Positions 17,471-27,832 are shown, counted from the first letter of the stretch. The stretch is 64,000 bases of DNA from Maricaulis maris MCS10 (GCF_000014745.1 NC_008347.1:186001-250000); one strand, 5' to 3'. Translations and numbers: made by a program. The notes: a model not told the origin generated them from the sequence alone.

Positions 17471-19017
17471 TGTTCTTCCTCGATCTCGATGATTTCAGGT
17501 TGGCTCGCGAGGTAGTCGTGAGCGTAAGAGAGTTCACCGAGTGACTGGGAATGCAGCGAGTAAAGCGGTTGTCCTTTAACCATTTGGCTTCCCAGTTTCG
17601 CGTGCAACACGATGCCGGCGGCCTTCGACGCTGGCGCACCCGCCAGCTTAGCCGCCTTGGCGAGTCGTCGATTATCGATCCGTCCGACGACACCATCGCG
17701 CGGTGATTGAATGACTTGATAGTGAGGCGCCGTCGGCGGCTCACGAAACCCGCCCTGGGCTTCGCATATTGCTTCAAATGCACGCCATGCCCTGCCATTG
17801 ACCAATAGTTCGGTCGCGAGCTCTGCTCCACGGCCTGCCGGCGCTGCCTGGCCCATTTCTAGAAGCTCGCCGGCAAGCAGAGTCGCTTGAACGGTTAGGT
17901 CTGGAACGTTGTGTCCCTCATTGTTGAGAACGGCCAGCACATCCCACGCCTCCAATGCCGGCCCAATACCACGTCCAACCGGTTGCGAGCCATCCGTCCG
18001 CATAATCTTCAAGTTGAGACCAAGATTGGAGCCTACGCGCGCGAAGAGCCCCTCTAGTCTTGCTGCCGCTTCTTCAGTTCGCACTTTGGCGGTCGGGCCG
18101 ACGGGCATATCGATCACCAAATGAGTAGCGCCCGCCGCGATTTTCTTCGACAAGACCGAGGCGACTAACTGGCCATCGCTGTCGATGTCGAGCGCGCGTT
18201 CTATTCGGATCAAGGTGTCGTCCACGGGGCTCAACGCAACCGCACCACCCCAAACGATACATCCGCCCACCGTCTCAACGACGCGCCGCATGGCCGAAAC
18301 ATCAAGCTCTACCGGCGCGAGAGTCTCCATTGTATCGGCGGTGCCCGCTGGTGACGTAATCGCCCGCGAGGATGTTTTGGGCATGGTCAAGCCAGCGGCC
18401 ACGCAGATAGCGACAACAATTGGTGTCGTGCGATTGCCCGGTAACCCGCCAACGCAATGCTTGTCCACGATCGGTGCGCGTCCCCAGTCTAAACGCTGGC
18501 CGACATTGACCATCGAGAGTGTGAGATCACGGATTTCCTCGAAGCTCTGTTCGTGGGCAGCACTGGCGGTGAGAAATGCAGAAAGATGAATATCAGAAAA
18601 CCGGCCTGCTGCGATGTCTCCGACGATTGCGTCCAGATTATTCTGGTCCAACGGCTCGCCAAAAATCTTGGCTCTAACAGCGCTCAATGACAAAAGCGGC
18701 GCAGGGTGAATAAGTCGAACTGGGTCGCCCTCGTTCAATTGCAATCTTAGCCAAGCGGTTTCAGACAGACCGATCTGACCCGGCGACAACAGATCGGTTA
18801 CAACCAGATTTAGGGTCGCAATGATCGCTTTGTTTGACGGACCGCTTACCTTTATACGCGCGTGGTTATTGAACCCTTCCGCTCGGCAAATGTGACAGTC
18901 GGCACGCATATAGATAACGGCGTGCTCATGCGTATCGATCCCTAACCTTCGAGCTGTGAGCGTGTTTTTCTCGCTCAACTCTGCCGGCATTGCACTGATG
19001 TCAATCATTTTCGTCAT
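17458..19017 (-). CDS. Thymidine/AMP phosphorylase, long form
   Basis: A 519-residue pyrimidine-nucleoside-phosphorylase family enzyme. The catalytic core shows VDKHCVGGLPGN (phosphate loop) and SPAGTADTMETLAPVELD. The N-terminal extension of about 90 residues before the core is a feature of AMP phosphorylases (DeoA of archaea) and of the bacterial long thymidine phosphorylases; ordinary bacterial DeoA has about 440 residues. It would phosphorolyse a (deoxy)nucleoside or nucleoside monophosphate to base and ribose-1-phosphate or ribose-1,5-bisphosphate. It overlaps its neighbours by 13 bases (prs) and 4 bases (MBL nuclease), in a tightly coupled operon. Which substrate it uses cannot be decided from sequence alone. 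Confidence 0.85.
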   Translation of the reverse strand: MTKMIDISAMPAELSEKNTLTARRLGIDTHEHAVIYMRADCHICRAEGFNNHARIKVSGPSNKAIIATLNLVVTDLLSPGQIGLSETAWLRLQLNEGDPVRLIHPAPLLSLSAVRAKIFGEPLDQNNLDAIVGDIAAGRFSDIHLSAFLTASAAHEQSFEEIRDLTLSMVNVGQRLDWGRAPIVDKHCVGGLPGNRTTPIVVAICVAAGLTMPKTSSRAITSPAGTADTMETLAPVELDVSAMRRVVETVGGCIVWGGAVALSPVDDTLIRIERALDIDSDGQLVASVLSKKIAAGATHLVIDMPVGPTAKVRTEEAAARLEGLFARVGSNLGLNLKIMRTDGSQPVGRGIGPALEAWDVLAVLNNEGHNVPDLTVQATLLAGELLEMGQAAPAGRGAELATELLVNGRAWRAFEAICEAQGGFREPPTAPHYQVIQSPRDGVVGRIDNRRLAKAAKLAGAPASKAAGIVLHAKLGSQMVKGQPLYSLHSQSLGELSYAHDYLASQPEIIEIEEEQCPR

Positions 19018-20365
19018 GACAACTCGACCTTCTCATCCAGCACGGGCGCGTGGCACGGCCAGCTCAATTCTTGCTCGATACGAGCTTTCAGCGACGCCGT
19101 TGCGACAGGTTCACCATGTGTGATGAAGGTCATCTCCGGCGCAGATCCAAACTGGCTCAACCATGCGATGATTTCATCAGCATCGGCGTGAGCAGAGAGC
19201 GAATCGAGATTATGAACGCTTGCTCGAACGGGCAGGTTTTGCCCGTGGATTTTAACGCTCTGTGCGCCATCCACGATCGCGCGTCCTCGCGTGCCTGCAG
19301 CCTGAAAGCCTGTGAACAAAAGTGCATTTCGAGGGTCTGACACGTAGTTCTTGATGTGATGTACGACACGCCCGCCGGTCGCCATTCCACTCGCGGAGAT
19401 GATGATTTTGGGCATCCGGTTGGTGGTCAGGGCTTTTGAATCTTCTGTCGAGCGCACATAGGTCGCGACATCACAGGCTTGGCGGCACTCGGCCGCGCTA
19501 AGGCGATGCCCGTCAATATGCTCGCAAAAAAGCTCGCTGGCATTGATGGCCATCGGACTGTCCAAGAAAATTGGCAGATCCGGTATGCGTTTGTCGCGCT
19601 TGAGCTGACTGAGGTGGTAGAGCAGAGATTGAGCGCGCCCAACCGCAAAGGCAGGCACAATAATCGTGCCGCCACGCTTGGCGGTTATCGACACGATCTC
19701 GGCGAGGAGATCTTCAACCTCAATGTCTTTGTGTTTTCGGTTTCCGTACGTAGACTCAACGATTAGATAATCCGCGTGGGTGACGGTTTCTGGCCTCAAC
19801 ATCGTCGCACTATTGGGTCGCCCTAGATCGCCGGAGAAGACTGCTGTTTTTCCATTGGGTAGGTCCAGCTCGATGACAGCTGCGCCAAGGATATGGCCAG
19901 CAGGATGAAACCTGGCCGCGAAGCCGTGGCCGAGTTCTTGAAAATCGCCAAAGTCCAAACCCTTGAATAATGCTAGGGCATCTTCGGCATCTGCACGGGT
20001 GTAAAGTGGCTTGGCCGGGCGATGGCGAGACGTGCCGTGTCTATTCGCAAACTCCGCATCTTTTTCCTGCAAGAACCCACTATCCGGTAGTAGGATACGA
20101 CAGAGGTCGACTGTTGCTCGTGTCGCATACACCGGTCCAGCAAAACCGGATTTTGTCAAAACGGGTAGGTAGCCGGAATGATCGATATGAGCGTGGGTGA
20201 GAAGCACCCCTCTTAGTTCCGACGGATTGATCGCCGGATGTCGCCAATTTCTCTCTCTTAACGACCGATGACCTTGGAAGAGCCCGCAATCAATCAACCA
20301 TTTGTGCGTTCCAAGATCGAGGCGGTATTTGGATCCGGTCACTGTTCCTGCCGCGCCTAAGAACC

Positions 20366-20381
<16 letters not shown>
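19014..20381 (-). CDS. MBL-fold/beta-CASP nuclease
   Basis: A 455-residue metallo-beta-lactamase fold protein with the beta-CASP insertion, like CPSF73/Ysh1-type RNA exonucleases. Visible motifs are LLTHAHIDHSGYLP (zinc ligands), HPAGHILGAAVIEL, VESTYGNRKH and the late KIHGQNLPVRASVHNLDSLSAHAD and FITHGEP. Family members cut RNA in the cytoplasm. It overlaps the phosphorylase gene by 4 bases and ftsH by 16 bases. In this operon an RNase would supply nucleotides to the phosphorylase, an inference from order only. Confidence 0.88.
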
Positions 20382-22189
<1,808 letters not shown>

Positions 22190-22208
22190 CGGGCCCTCCT
22201 CCATCCTG

Positions 22209-22236
22209 CTTACGCACGAATTTTCGCGACCCCTCG
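22209..22236 (-). promoter_or_regulatory. Putative ECF-type promoter (regulon motif) for the ftsH operon
   Basis: On the minus strand: CGAGGG (22236-22231), 16-bp spacer, CGTAAG (22214-22209). Two mismatches to the consensus but exact spacing, 19 bases before the ftsH start. It is back to back with the copy at 22284-22311. Confidence 0.6.
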
Positions 22237-22283
22237 CGTTACCGACTAACCTGTTGCGAGTTCGAGCAATGGCGAGCGTTTCG

Positions 22284-22311
22284 TGAGGGAAAGACTCCCG
22301 CCAGGCGTAAA
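22284..22311 (+). promoter_or_regulatory. Putative ECF-type promoter (regulon motif) for the DUF2933 operon
   Basis: TGAGGG at 22284-22289, 16-bp spacer, CGTAAA at 22306-22311, 44 bases before the ATG at 22356. Divergent partner of the minus-strand copy upstream of ftsH. Confidence 0.72.
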
Positions 22312-22355
22312 CAGAGTGATTTATGGACGTTCAACGACACCTGCGAGCTTGATCA

Positions 22356-22544
22356 ATGACTGAACCCTCGCCGAAATCCCCGCCGCGTCTGGCTTGGCTG
22401 GCGCTAGGCCTTTTTGCTGCTGTTGGCGGTTTCTTGCTGCTCTTTGAACACCGCGCCCATATCACCAGCGATTGGGTTTTGCTTGGACTGCTCGCGCTGT
22501 GCGTATTCGGGCACGGGCTCATGCATGGTCATCATCGCCACTAA
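22356..22544 (+). CDS. Small DUF2933-type membrane protein
   Basis: A 62-residue protein with two hydrophobic helices (RLAWLALGLFAAVGGFLLLF and WVLLGLLALCVFGHGLM) and a His-rich C-terminus HGLMHGHHRH. This matches the layout of DUF2933 proteins, which are found in copper and other metal resistance clusters before an isoprenylcysteine-methyltransferase-like gene, as here. The His tail may bind metal at the membrane. A regulon promoter copy lies just upstream. The molecular function is unknown. Confidence 0.75.
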   Translation: MTEPSPKSPPRLAWLALGLFAAVGGFLLLFEHRAHITSDWVLLGLLALCVFGHGLMHGHHRH

Positions 22545-22560
22545 AGTAGAGACAAACACG

Positions 22561-23205
22561 ATGACGCAGTCGGATTATGGTCTTTGGTCTCTGGTCGCGC
22601 TGAATTCAGCCGTTTTTATTTTGTTCGCTGCGAGCTTCTCGAGGCCGCGCTCTTGGCGCGATTGGCGGTCTTTTGGAGCATTTAGCGCCTTTTTGATCGC
22701 GCTTTTCACCGAAATGTATGGCTTTCCCCTCACGCTTTACGCCCTGTCTGGTTGGCTTCAATCGGCCTATCCCGAGATCAATTGGTTCAGTCATGAAGCG
22801 GGCCATCTACCCGAAATGCTCTTTGGGTGGCAAGGCAATCCGCATTTCGGTCCCTTTCACCTCATAAGCGCCCTATTTATTGGTGGCGGCTTTTGGCTGA
22901 TCGCGAGCGCCTGGCGTGTCCTTTACACCGCTCAATCGAGTGGTGAATTAGCGCAAACTGGCCCCTACGCTCGTGTTCGCCATCCTCAATACATTGGCTT
23001 CGTGCTCATTTTGACCGGCTTTCTCTTTCAATGGCCAACACTGCTCACACTGGTCATGTACCCTGTCCTCATATGGATGTACGTTCGGCTTGCCTTGATT
23101 GAAGAGCAAGAAACCCGAGCCGCGCACGGTGAGGATTTTGATCGCTACGCGGCGCGTGTTCCTCGGTTTGTTCCATCCCTGTCGACGCCAACCAGGCCGT
23201 CATGA
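22561..23205 (+). CDS. Isoprenylcysteine carboxyl methyltransferase (ICMT/PEMT)-like membrane protein
   Basis: A 214-residue membrane protein with about five hydrophobic helices. The C-terminal motif TGPYARVRHPQYIGF with EEQETRAAHGEDFDRYAARVPRF is the SAM-binding signature of ICMT/PEMT-type methyltransferases. The start at 22561 follows the DUF2933 stop by 16 bases. Bacteria do not make prenylated CaaX proteins, so the substrate may be a lipid or small molecule. These genes often accompany DUF2933 in metal-resistance loci. It overlaps the next gene by 4 bases. Confidence 0.8.
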   Translation: MTQSDYGLWSLVALNSAVFILFAASFSRPRSWRDWRSFGAFSAFLIALFTEMYGFPLTLYALSGWLQSAYPEINWFSHEAGHLPEMLFGWQGNPHFGPFHLISALFIGGGFWLIASAWRVLYTAQSSGELAQTGPYARVRHPQYIGFVLILTGFLFQWPTLLTLVMYPVLIWMYVRLALIEEQETRAAHGEDFDRYAARVPRFVPSLSTPTRPS

Positions 23206-23894
23206 GCGTGCAACAAAATCGATCGGTTATTCTGCTCACTAACGAACAAGAAAAACCACATTTTGAAATATTTTTGAGGCGGCAAAACCCAGCATTGGAG
23301 GTGGTTTTTTGCGATACGTTGGAGTCGTTGAGCAGCGAAGTAGATCGACGATCTGGACATGTGCGTCTCATTGCTTTCCTCACGGACCTAATCGTCCCTA
23401 AACCAATCCTCGAACAGCTCGTGTTGACGCCCTACAATATCCATCCCGGGCCTCCGGAATATCCGGGCTCTCATCCAGAAAGCTTCGCAATATGGAATGA
23501 AGCGCAGCGCTACGGCGTAACAGCGCATGAAATGAAAGAACGCGTCGATGAGGGTCCAATCGTACTGCTAGACACCTTCGATATGCCTTCATTACCCGTT
23601 CGCGGCGATCTTGCTGACCGCACCTATGCCCACGCAGTGAATCTATTTTCCGTTTTGGGTACCCATTGCGCTGTAAATGATAACGATTTGCCGCGCCTAC
23701 CAGTGCACTGGTCCGGGATTAAACGGACGAACGCGGATTTTCATCGACTGTGTATGCAGCCTGCCGGGTTGTTGCCCGCTGATCAGGATCGATTGGTCCG
23801 CGCGTGCGCAGAAGATGTCATCGCCCCACGGCTCTCTGAACGGCATCACGATTCGGATCTCTTGGCATTCCAAACTGATATGTTGCTTTTTTGA
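23202..23894 (+). CDS. Stand-alone formyltransferase-domain protein
   Basis: A 230-residue protein related to the catalytic domain of methionyl-tRNA formyltransferase and other 10-formyl-THF enzymes. The segment TPYNIHPGPPEYPGSHPESFA supplies the conserved Asn and His (N-x-H), and VDEGPIVLLD supplies the conserved Asp of the D-x-G-x-I motif. The tRNA-binding C-terminal domain is absent, so it is not the housekeeping Fmt. It overlaps the ICMT-like gene by 4 bases and belongs to a metal-responsive operon by its promoter. It could formylate an amino group on a small molecule or protein. The substrate is unknown. Confidence 0.72.
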   Translation: MSVQQNRSVILLTNEQEKPHFEIFLRRQNPALEVVFCDTLESLSSEVDRRSGHVRLIAFLTDLIVPKPILEQLVLTPYNIHPGPPEYPGSHPESFAIWNEAQRYGVTAHEMKERVDEGPIVLLDTFDMPSLPVRGDLADRTYAHAVNLFSVLGTHCAVNDNDLPRLPVHWSGIKRTNADFHRLCMQPAGLLPADQDRLVRACAEDVIAPRLSERHHDSDLLAFQTDMLLF

Positions 23895-23919
23895 GGGGTG
23901 CGGCGGTTTGACGCGTAAT
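23892..23919 (+). promoter_or_regulatory. Putative ECF-type promoter (regulon motif) for the DUF2231-cnrYXH operon
   Basis: TGAGGG at 23892-23897 (overlapping the stop of the preceding gene), 16-bp spacer, CGTAAT at 23914-23919. The genes that follow are closely packed as far as the ECF sigma gene, so the sigma factor could drive its own operon from here. Confidence 0.72.
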
Positions 23920-23952
23920 TCTCCCACATCACATCTGATGGGAGTTCATCGC

Positions 23953-24801
23953 GTGTCTTTTCGAATTGCTATTATTGGCCTGATTGGGTTGTTCATTATT
24001 GGTTTGGATAGTTCGAGCGCTTTTGCCCACCCCCCTGCCGAGCATGAGCCAGTAGCGGCCTCTCAAGAAACGGAAACCGCTCCGGAAAACGTTGAGCAAA
24101 CGGATCATCACGATGATCCGAACACGCCGTCTCATGATCATGCACCGGCGCCATCATCGATGTCCGAGCAATCCGATCACGCTCATGATGAATCCGCGCC
24201 CTATCACACCGACGCCGAAAGCGCTGCCCAAGCGCACGATCATGGCACTAGCGAGGACGGAATGCTCGATCCATGCGCTAGCGGAGATGACCATCATGGC
24301 GACGCATCCGCTCAATCCGAAGGGCATAGCCATTGGGGTGATGATGGGCCGAAAACGCCGTTCGAACGCGCGCTCGCTAAACTCGGCGTGTTTCATGCCG
24401 TCGCTGTGCATTTTCCGATCGCGCTCATCCTCGCCGCGGCGTTTGCACAGGCGTTGAATATAGCGCGCGATGAGCAGGCCTATTCCGACATTGTCCGCTT
24501 CCTGGTTTGGACCGGAGCGTTTGGTGGATTGGTCGCCGGGTTTTTCGGTTGGGCGCACGCCGGACCGATGGCAAGCGGTGAAGCTGGCGTGATGTTAACA
24601 CACCGCTGGCTCGGATCCGCGTTGGCGTTGGGCCTCTTCGCCGTTGCGGCGGCTGTCGAGTGGCGTCGGCGAAACCCTAGTGCCGTACCCTCTATGGTTC
24701 TCAACATTAGCCTTTTCGGCACGGCCGCGGCCGTAGCCCTAAACGGCTTTTTGGGCGGGTCATTGGCGCATGGCGGCCTTCGGCATTTGATGGGAGGTTA
24801 G
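23953..24801 (+). CDS. His-rich DUF2231-type membrane protein
   Basis: A 282-residue exported membrane protein. I prefer the GTG at 23953, with GGAG 8 bases before it; an ATG at 23938 has no ribosome-binding site. After the signal peptide (IAIIGLIGLFIIGLDSSSAFA) comes a region of about 110 residues packed with His, Asp and Glu (for example TDHHDDPNTPSHDHAPA). Four hydrophobic helices of the DUF2231 type follow (FHAVAVHFPIALILAAAFA, with an HFP motif). The periplasmic His region probably binds metal ions, while DUF2231 function is unknown. It heads an operon that runs through an acyltransferase to the CnrYXH-like genes. Confidence 0.78.
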   Translation: MSFRIAIIGLIGLFIIGLDSSSAFAHPPAEHEPVAASQETETAPENVEQTDHHDDPNTPSHDHAPAPSSMSEQSDHAHDESAPYHTDAESAAQAHDHGTSEDGMLDPCASGDDHHGDASAQSEGHSHWGDDGPKTPFERALAKLGVFHAVAVHFPIALILAAAFAQALNIARDEQAYSDIVRFLVWTGAFGGLVAGFFGWAHAGPMASGEAGVMLTHRWLGSALALGLFAVAAAVEWRRRNPSAVPSMVLNISLFGTAAAVALNGFLGGSLAHGGLRHLMGG

Positions 24802-24804
24802 TGC

Positions 24805-25920
24805 GTGAAGACCTACCCACAAAACCTTCCTAGCCTGACTCGCATGCGCTTTTTCGCGGCGTTATGGGTCGTGTTTTACCATTGGCGAGAGCCCTGGGTG
24901 ATCGACATTGATGCGACCTCGCAGATATTCGCTATGGGTCGGTTTGGTGTGGATCTGTTTTTTATTCTCTCAGGATTCGTGCTCACTCACGTCTATGTGG
25001 CAGCCCGCGAAGAGGGCCGATTTAATTTCGGCCGCTTCATCATCGCACGATTTGCGCGCATTTATCCGCTTCATATTGCTACCCTCGCTTTTTTGGGCCT
25101 TGTCGCGATCGGTGCCGCGCAATTAGGCGTCCCGTTTGAGCAAGACCGCTTCCCGCTGCAAGATCTGCCAGCTCATCTCTTGATGGTGCATGCTTGGGGC
25201 TTTGCTCCGAATTTTGGATGGAACGGGCCCTCTTGGTCGATCAGTGCGGAGTGGTTCGCCTATCTCGCTTTCCCAGCTTATCTCATGGTGGCTGTTGCGC
25301 TAAAAAACCGTCCTTTGATCCTGCTTACCTTAGCTGTGGCGCTATTTTTTGTACTCGATCAGGTCCACCTGCGTTTCTTTGGCGAGACGTTACCGATGGC
25401 GACGGAACGGTATGGTGTCATCCGGATAATCCCAGAATTCCTCATTGGGGTAGGGCTGTATCGCCTCGGCCAGAAGTGGCAGCTGCCTAAACCGATAGCT
25501 AGGGCTAGCTTGGCGGTTGTTGTGGCCCTTTACCTGTTTGGCTCACATATCGCAGTCGACGACCGTGTTCTTGCGCTGTTGGGCGCACCGTTGATCTTCT
25601 TACTCGCAGAGCTCGATCGTCGCGCCGTGACGAAAACCAACCATGGCTTTTTCGTGTATCTTGGAGATGTCTCCTACGCCATTTACATGATCCACGTGCC
25701 GTTCTTCATGGTGTCATTCAATCTGCTTCAAGATGTCTTGGGTGTGATCGATGAAACAATGTCGACAAGCCTGTTTGCTGCGTTGCTGGTGATCATGATT
25801 GGGGCATCGGCTGTTACTTACCAAATCATTGAAAAACCCGCACGCACCGGCATTCGCGCCTTGGGCGACCGCCTTTTGAAAACACCAACTAAATCTTCGA
25901 TTGAGGGGAAACGACTATGA
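24805..25920 (+). CDS. Acyltransferase 3 (OafA/YrhL-like)
   Basis: A 371-residue integral membrane acyltransferase with about ten helices, starting at GTG 24805 four bases after the previous stop, with GGAGG upstream. It contains the N-terminal LTRMRFFAALWVVFYHW, GVDLFFILSGFVL and GPSWSISAEWFAYLAFP blocks of family 3. Members O-acylate cell-surface polysaccharides or lipids from the cytoplasmic side. This is one of three such genes (one broken) in the island, so surface modification may be part of the metal response. The stop overlaps the next start (ATGA). Confidence 0.88.
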   Translation: MKTYPQNLPSLTRMRFFAALWVVFYHWREPWVIDIDATSQIFAMGRFGVDLFFILSGFVLTHVYVAAREEGRFNFGRFIIARFARIYPLHIATLAFLGLVAIGAAQLGVPFEQDRFPLQDLPAHLLMVHAWGFAPNFGWNGPSWSISAEWFAYLAFPAYLMVAVALKNRPLILLTLAVALFFVLDQVHLRFFGETLPMATERYGVIRIIPEFLIGVGLYRLGQKWQLPKPIARASLAVVVALYLFGSHIAVDDRVLALLGAPLIFLLAELDRRAVTKTNHGFFVYLGDVSYAIYMIHVPFFMVSFNLLQDVLGVIDETMSTSLFAALLVIMIGASAVTYQIIEKPARTGIRALGDRLLKTPTKSSIEGKRL

Positions 25921-26366
25921 AGAAATTTTCAGCCGCATCGCTCGCGATTGCAATGACCCTAGCCGTCACTTCGAACGCTTGGGCGGACGATAATGAAGAC
26001 ATCATGGAAGTCCTGGAAGGCTATTCCGGTGGTCTGGCGCAAGAAAACGTTGCCATTGCGGAGAATTATGTCCTGCAGGCTGGAACCGAGTTTACGATTT
26101 TTGAAGGCTCGGGCCAGGACGTTGGCTGGGCTAATTATCGCGATCATCATCTGGCACCGGAATTTGCCGCTGAGCACGTGACCTTTCATGTTTATGATTG
26201 GTCCAACTACACCATCGAAGTCGATGAGACACTTGCATTCGCAACCTTCGATATTCGTATGGAGTACGAAGTGCGAGGCGAGGCCCGTGAGCGCGATGCG
26301 CACGGGACTGCTTTGTTGGTGCGGTCCGATGACGGCTGGAAAATCCGGCATCTACACACCTCTTAA
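25917..26366 (+). CDS. Exported SnoaL/NTF2-like protein (DUF4440 type)
   Basis: A 149-residue protein with a signal peptide (MKKFSAASLAIAMTLAVTSNAWAD) followed by a small alpha+beta barrel pattern ending in the DDGWKIRHLHTS strand typical of SnoaL-like/DUF4440 folds. The ATG overlaps the acyltransferase stop. Such domains bind small ligands or act as minor enzymes; no catalytic residue can be assigned. In this operon it lies directly before the anti-sigma/metal sensor genes, so a periplasmic role in metal stress is likely. Confidence 0.7.
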   Translation: MKKFSAASLAIAMTLAVTSNAWADDNEDIMEVLEGYSGGLAQENVAIAENYVLQAGTEFTIFEGSGQDVGWANYRDHHLAPEFAAEHVTFHVYDWSNYTIEVDETLAFATFDIRMEYEVRGEARERDAHGTALLVRSDDGWKIRHLHTS

Positions 26367-26388
26367 GGGGAGTGAAAGGAGTATGACT

Positions 26389-26706
26389 ATGAAAGACCGA
26401 GAGCTTGATAAACTGCTAGAGGCGGTCTCGCGGCCGCCGGAGATGGACCAAAGAGCCTTTCGCGATGCGGTCTGGGCAAAAATTGACACTCGCGAAAGCT
26501 GGGTTGATCGAGTTCGCAACGCTTTGCGACCTTTAATGCCTGCGGTCGCGTTGCGCTCGGCACCAGCGGCTTTAGCGTTAGTAGTGGGCGGCTTGTCGGG
26601 TGCGGCAATGGCGCAGTCGGACCCCCATGATGATCTGGCCATATTTGATACCAATTCATCCTACTCGATTGTCGCGATGATCGCGCCATCTAAGGATAAG
26701 CATTGA
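26389..26706 (+). CDS. CnrY-like putative membrane anti-sigma factor
   Basis: A 105-residue protein. The N-terminal 55 residues are charged and cytosolic in character (MKDRELDKLLEAVSRPPEMD), then there is a single hydrophobic helix (APAALALVVGGLSGAAMA) and a periplasmic tail of about 25 residues. AAGGAG has better spacing to the ATG at 26389 than to the one at 26383. Size, topology and position before a CnrX-like sensor and an ECF sigma factor copy the cnrYXH arrangement, where CnrY holds the sigma factor at the membrane. I see no strong sequence match, so the assignment rests on context. Confidence 0.65.
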   Translation: MKDRELDKLLEAVSRPPEMDQRAFRDAVWAKIDTRESWVDRVRNALRPLMPAVALRSAPAALALVVGGLSGAAMAQSDPHDDLAIFDTNSSYSIVAMIAPSKDKH

Positions 26707-27140
26707 TGCTGCGCGCCGGCATCGTCGCCTCCGTTCTTGGCGTTGTAGGCGGCTTCCTCGGTGTTTGGTTGGGCATCGCTGTCTTTGACGACAGCGATCA
26801 CGCGGCCACGAATCTTCATGCGATCGTGCATGACGAACTTCATTTGTCGTCTCAGCAAGAGGTGGCTATTGAAAGCCTTGAGACCGCGTTCGCAATCGTC
26901 CGCGAGAGCTATGAAGCGGAAATGGAGGAAGCGCGGCGCGAAATTGGCGCAGCGCTTTTGCGCGATCAGGCGCTTTCGGACGATGTGGCGCGGGCTGCTG
27001 AGGATTTTCATACGGCTATGGGGGGGCTACAGATGGAGACCCTCAATCACATCCTATCCATGCGTGCCGAACTCGACCCCGATCAAGTGCAAGAGTTTGA
27101 TCTGAGGCTTGCGCAGGCCTTTCATGCCGAAACCGAATGA
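26706..27140 (+). CDS. CnrX-like periplasmic metal sensor
   Basis: A 144-residue protein with one N-terminal membrane helix and a helical periplasmic domain of the heavy-metal-sensor (CnrX/Spy-like) type. Counted from the ATG at 26706, H38, H42, E59, H115 and M119 reproduce both the identity and the spacing of the CnrX metal ligands as I know them (H42, H46, E63, H119, M123: HxxxH, Glu 17 residues on, and HxxxM 73 residues on). CnrX senses Co/Ni in Cupriavidus; the neighbours here are copper genes, so the metal is open. The start overlaps the previous stop (TGATG) and the end overlaps the sigma gene by 17 bases. Confidence 0.82.
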   Translation: MLRAGIVASVLGVVGGFLGVWLGIAVFDDSDHAATNLHAIVHDELHLSSQQEVAIESLETAFAIVRESYEAEMEEARREIGAALLRDQALSDDVARAAEDFHTAMGGLQMETLNHILSMRAELDPDQVQEFDLRLAQAFHAETE

Positions 27141-27690
27141 GTTGACGGATAGCGAGCGTGAAGATGCTCGCCTGGCTCTTGACGCGCAAGCAGGAAGCCA
27201 TGCCGCGTTCAATCGCCTGATGGACAAACATCAAGGAACCGTCTTACGGTTTTTGATGGGCCATATTCGCAATTCAGATGACGCCCATGATGTCGCGCAG
27301 GACACCTTCGTGGCTGTTTTCAAAAATCTTCACCGGTTCGATTTGGGTCGCCCATTTCTCGCCTGGCTTTTTGTCATCGCGCGGAATAAGGCCCGCGACC
27401 ACCATCGTCGCCGAAAAACTCTAAATTGGGTTGGTCTTGAGAGTGAACGAGACGATTTCGTAGCAGAGGCACCGGATCCGGAAGCCACTGCTTTGAGCTC
27501 GGGCGAATTATCCAGAGCGCAGGACGTCATCAGCAAAATGCCCGAGGGGCTGCGCACACCGTTATTGCTTTCCGTTGTGGATGACCTGCCTTTGGCTCAG
27601 ATCGGTGAAATCATGGGCGTGTCTGAGAAGGCGGTTGAGGTGCGGATTTATCGGGCGCGCAAGCTGCTCAAAGAGCATTTTTCCACGTGA
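27124..27690 (+). CDS. ECF sigma factor, CnrH-like
   Basis: A 188-residue sigma-70 family factor with region 2 (DAHDVAQDTFVAVFKNLHRFD) binding the -10 element and core polymerase, and region 4 (LAQIGEIMGVSEKAVEVRIYRARKLLK) binding the -35 element. The ATG at 27124 lies inside the end of the sensor gene, giving translational coupling; a TTG at 27141 is the alternative. Encoded with an anti-sigma-like and a periplasmic sensor protein, it should be released on metal binding. It is the only ECF sigma seen in the window and the best candidate to read the repeated TGAGGG-N16-CGTAAT motif, one copy of which starts at its own stop codon. Confidence 0.9.
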   Translation: MPKPNELTDSEREDARLALDAQAGSHAAFNRLMDKHQGTVLRFLMGHIRNSDDAHDVAQDTFVAVFKNLHRFDLGRPFLAWLFVIARNKARDHHRRRKTLNWVGLESERDDFVAEAPDPEATALSSGELSRAQDVISKMPEGLRTPLLLSVVDDLPLAQIGEIMGVSEKAVEVRIYRARKLLKEHFST

Positions 27691-27715
27691 GGGATGTGCC
27701 CGCGGCTTACGTAAA
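27688..27715 (+). promoter_or_regulatory. Putative ECF-type promoter (regulon motif) for copAB
   Basis: TGAGGG at 27688-27693, its TGA being the stop of the sigma gene, then a 16-bp spacer and CGTAAA at 27710-27715. The copper oxidase gene starts 117 bases downstream, the longest leader among the copies. Confidence 0.7.
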
Positions 27716-27832
27716 CCTACCAACGAAGAGGTTTGTGCCCGGGTGTGCGTGCGCTTTGTCCCCGCCACGGATTCCCTAGATCCGGCACTTCCGGGTACAA
27801 ACGCCCTGCGCATCTGATGCAGGTGGAGGATA

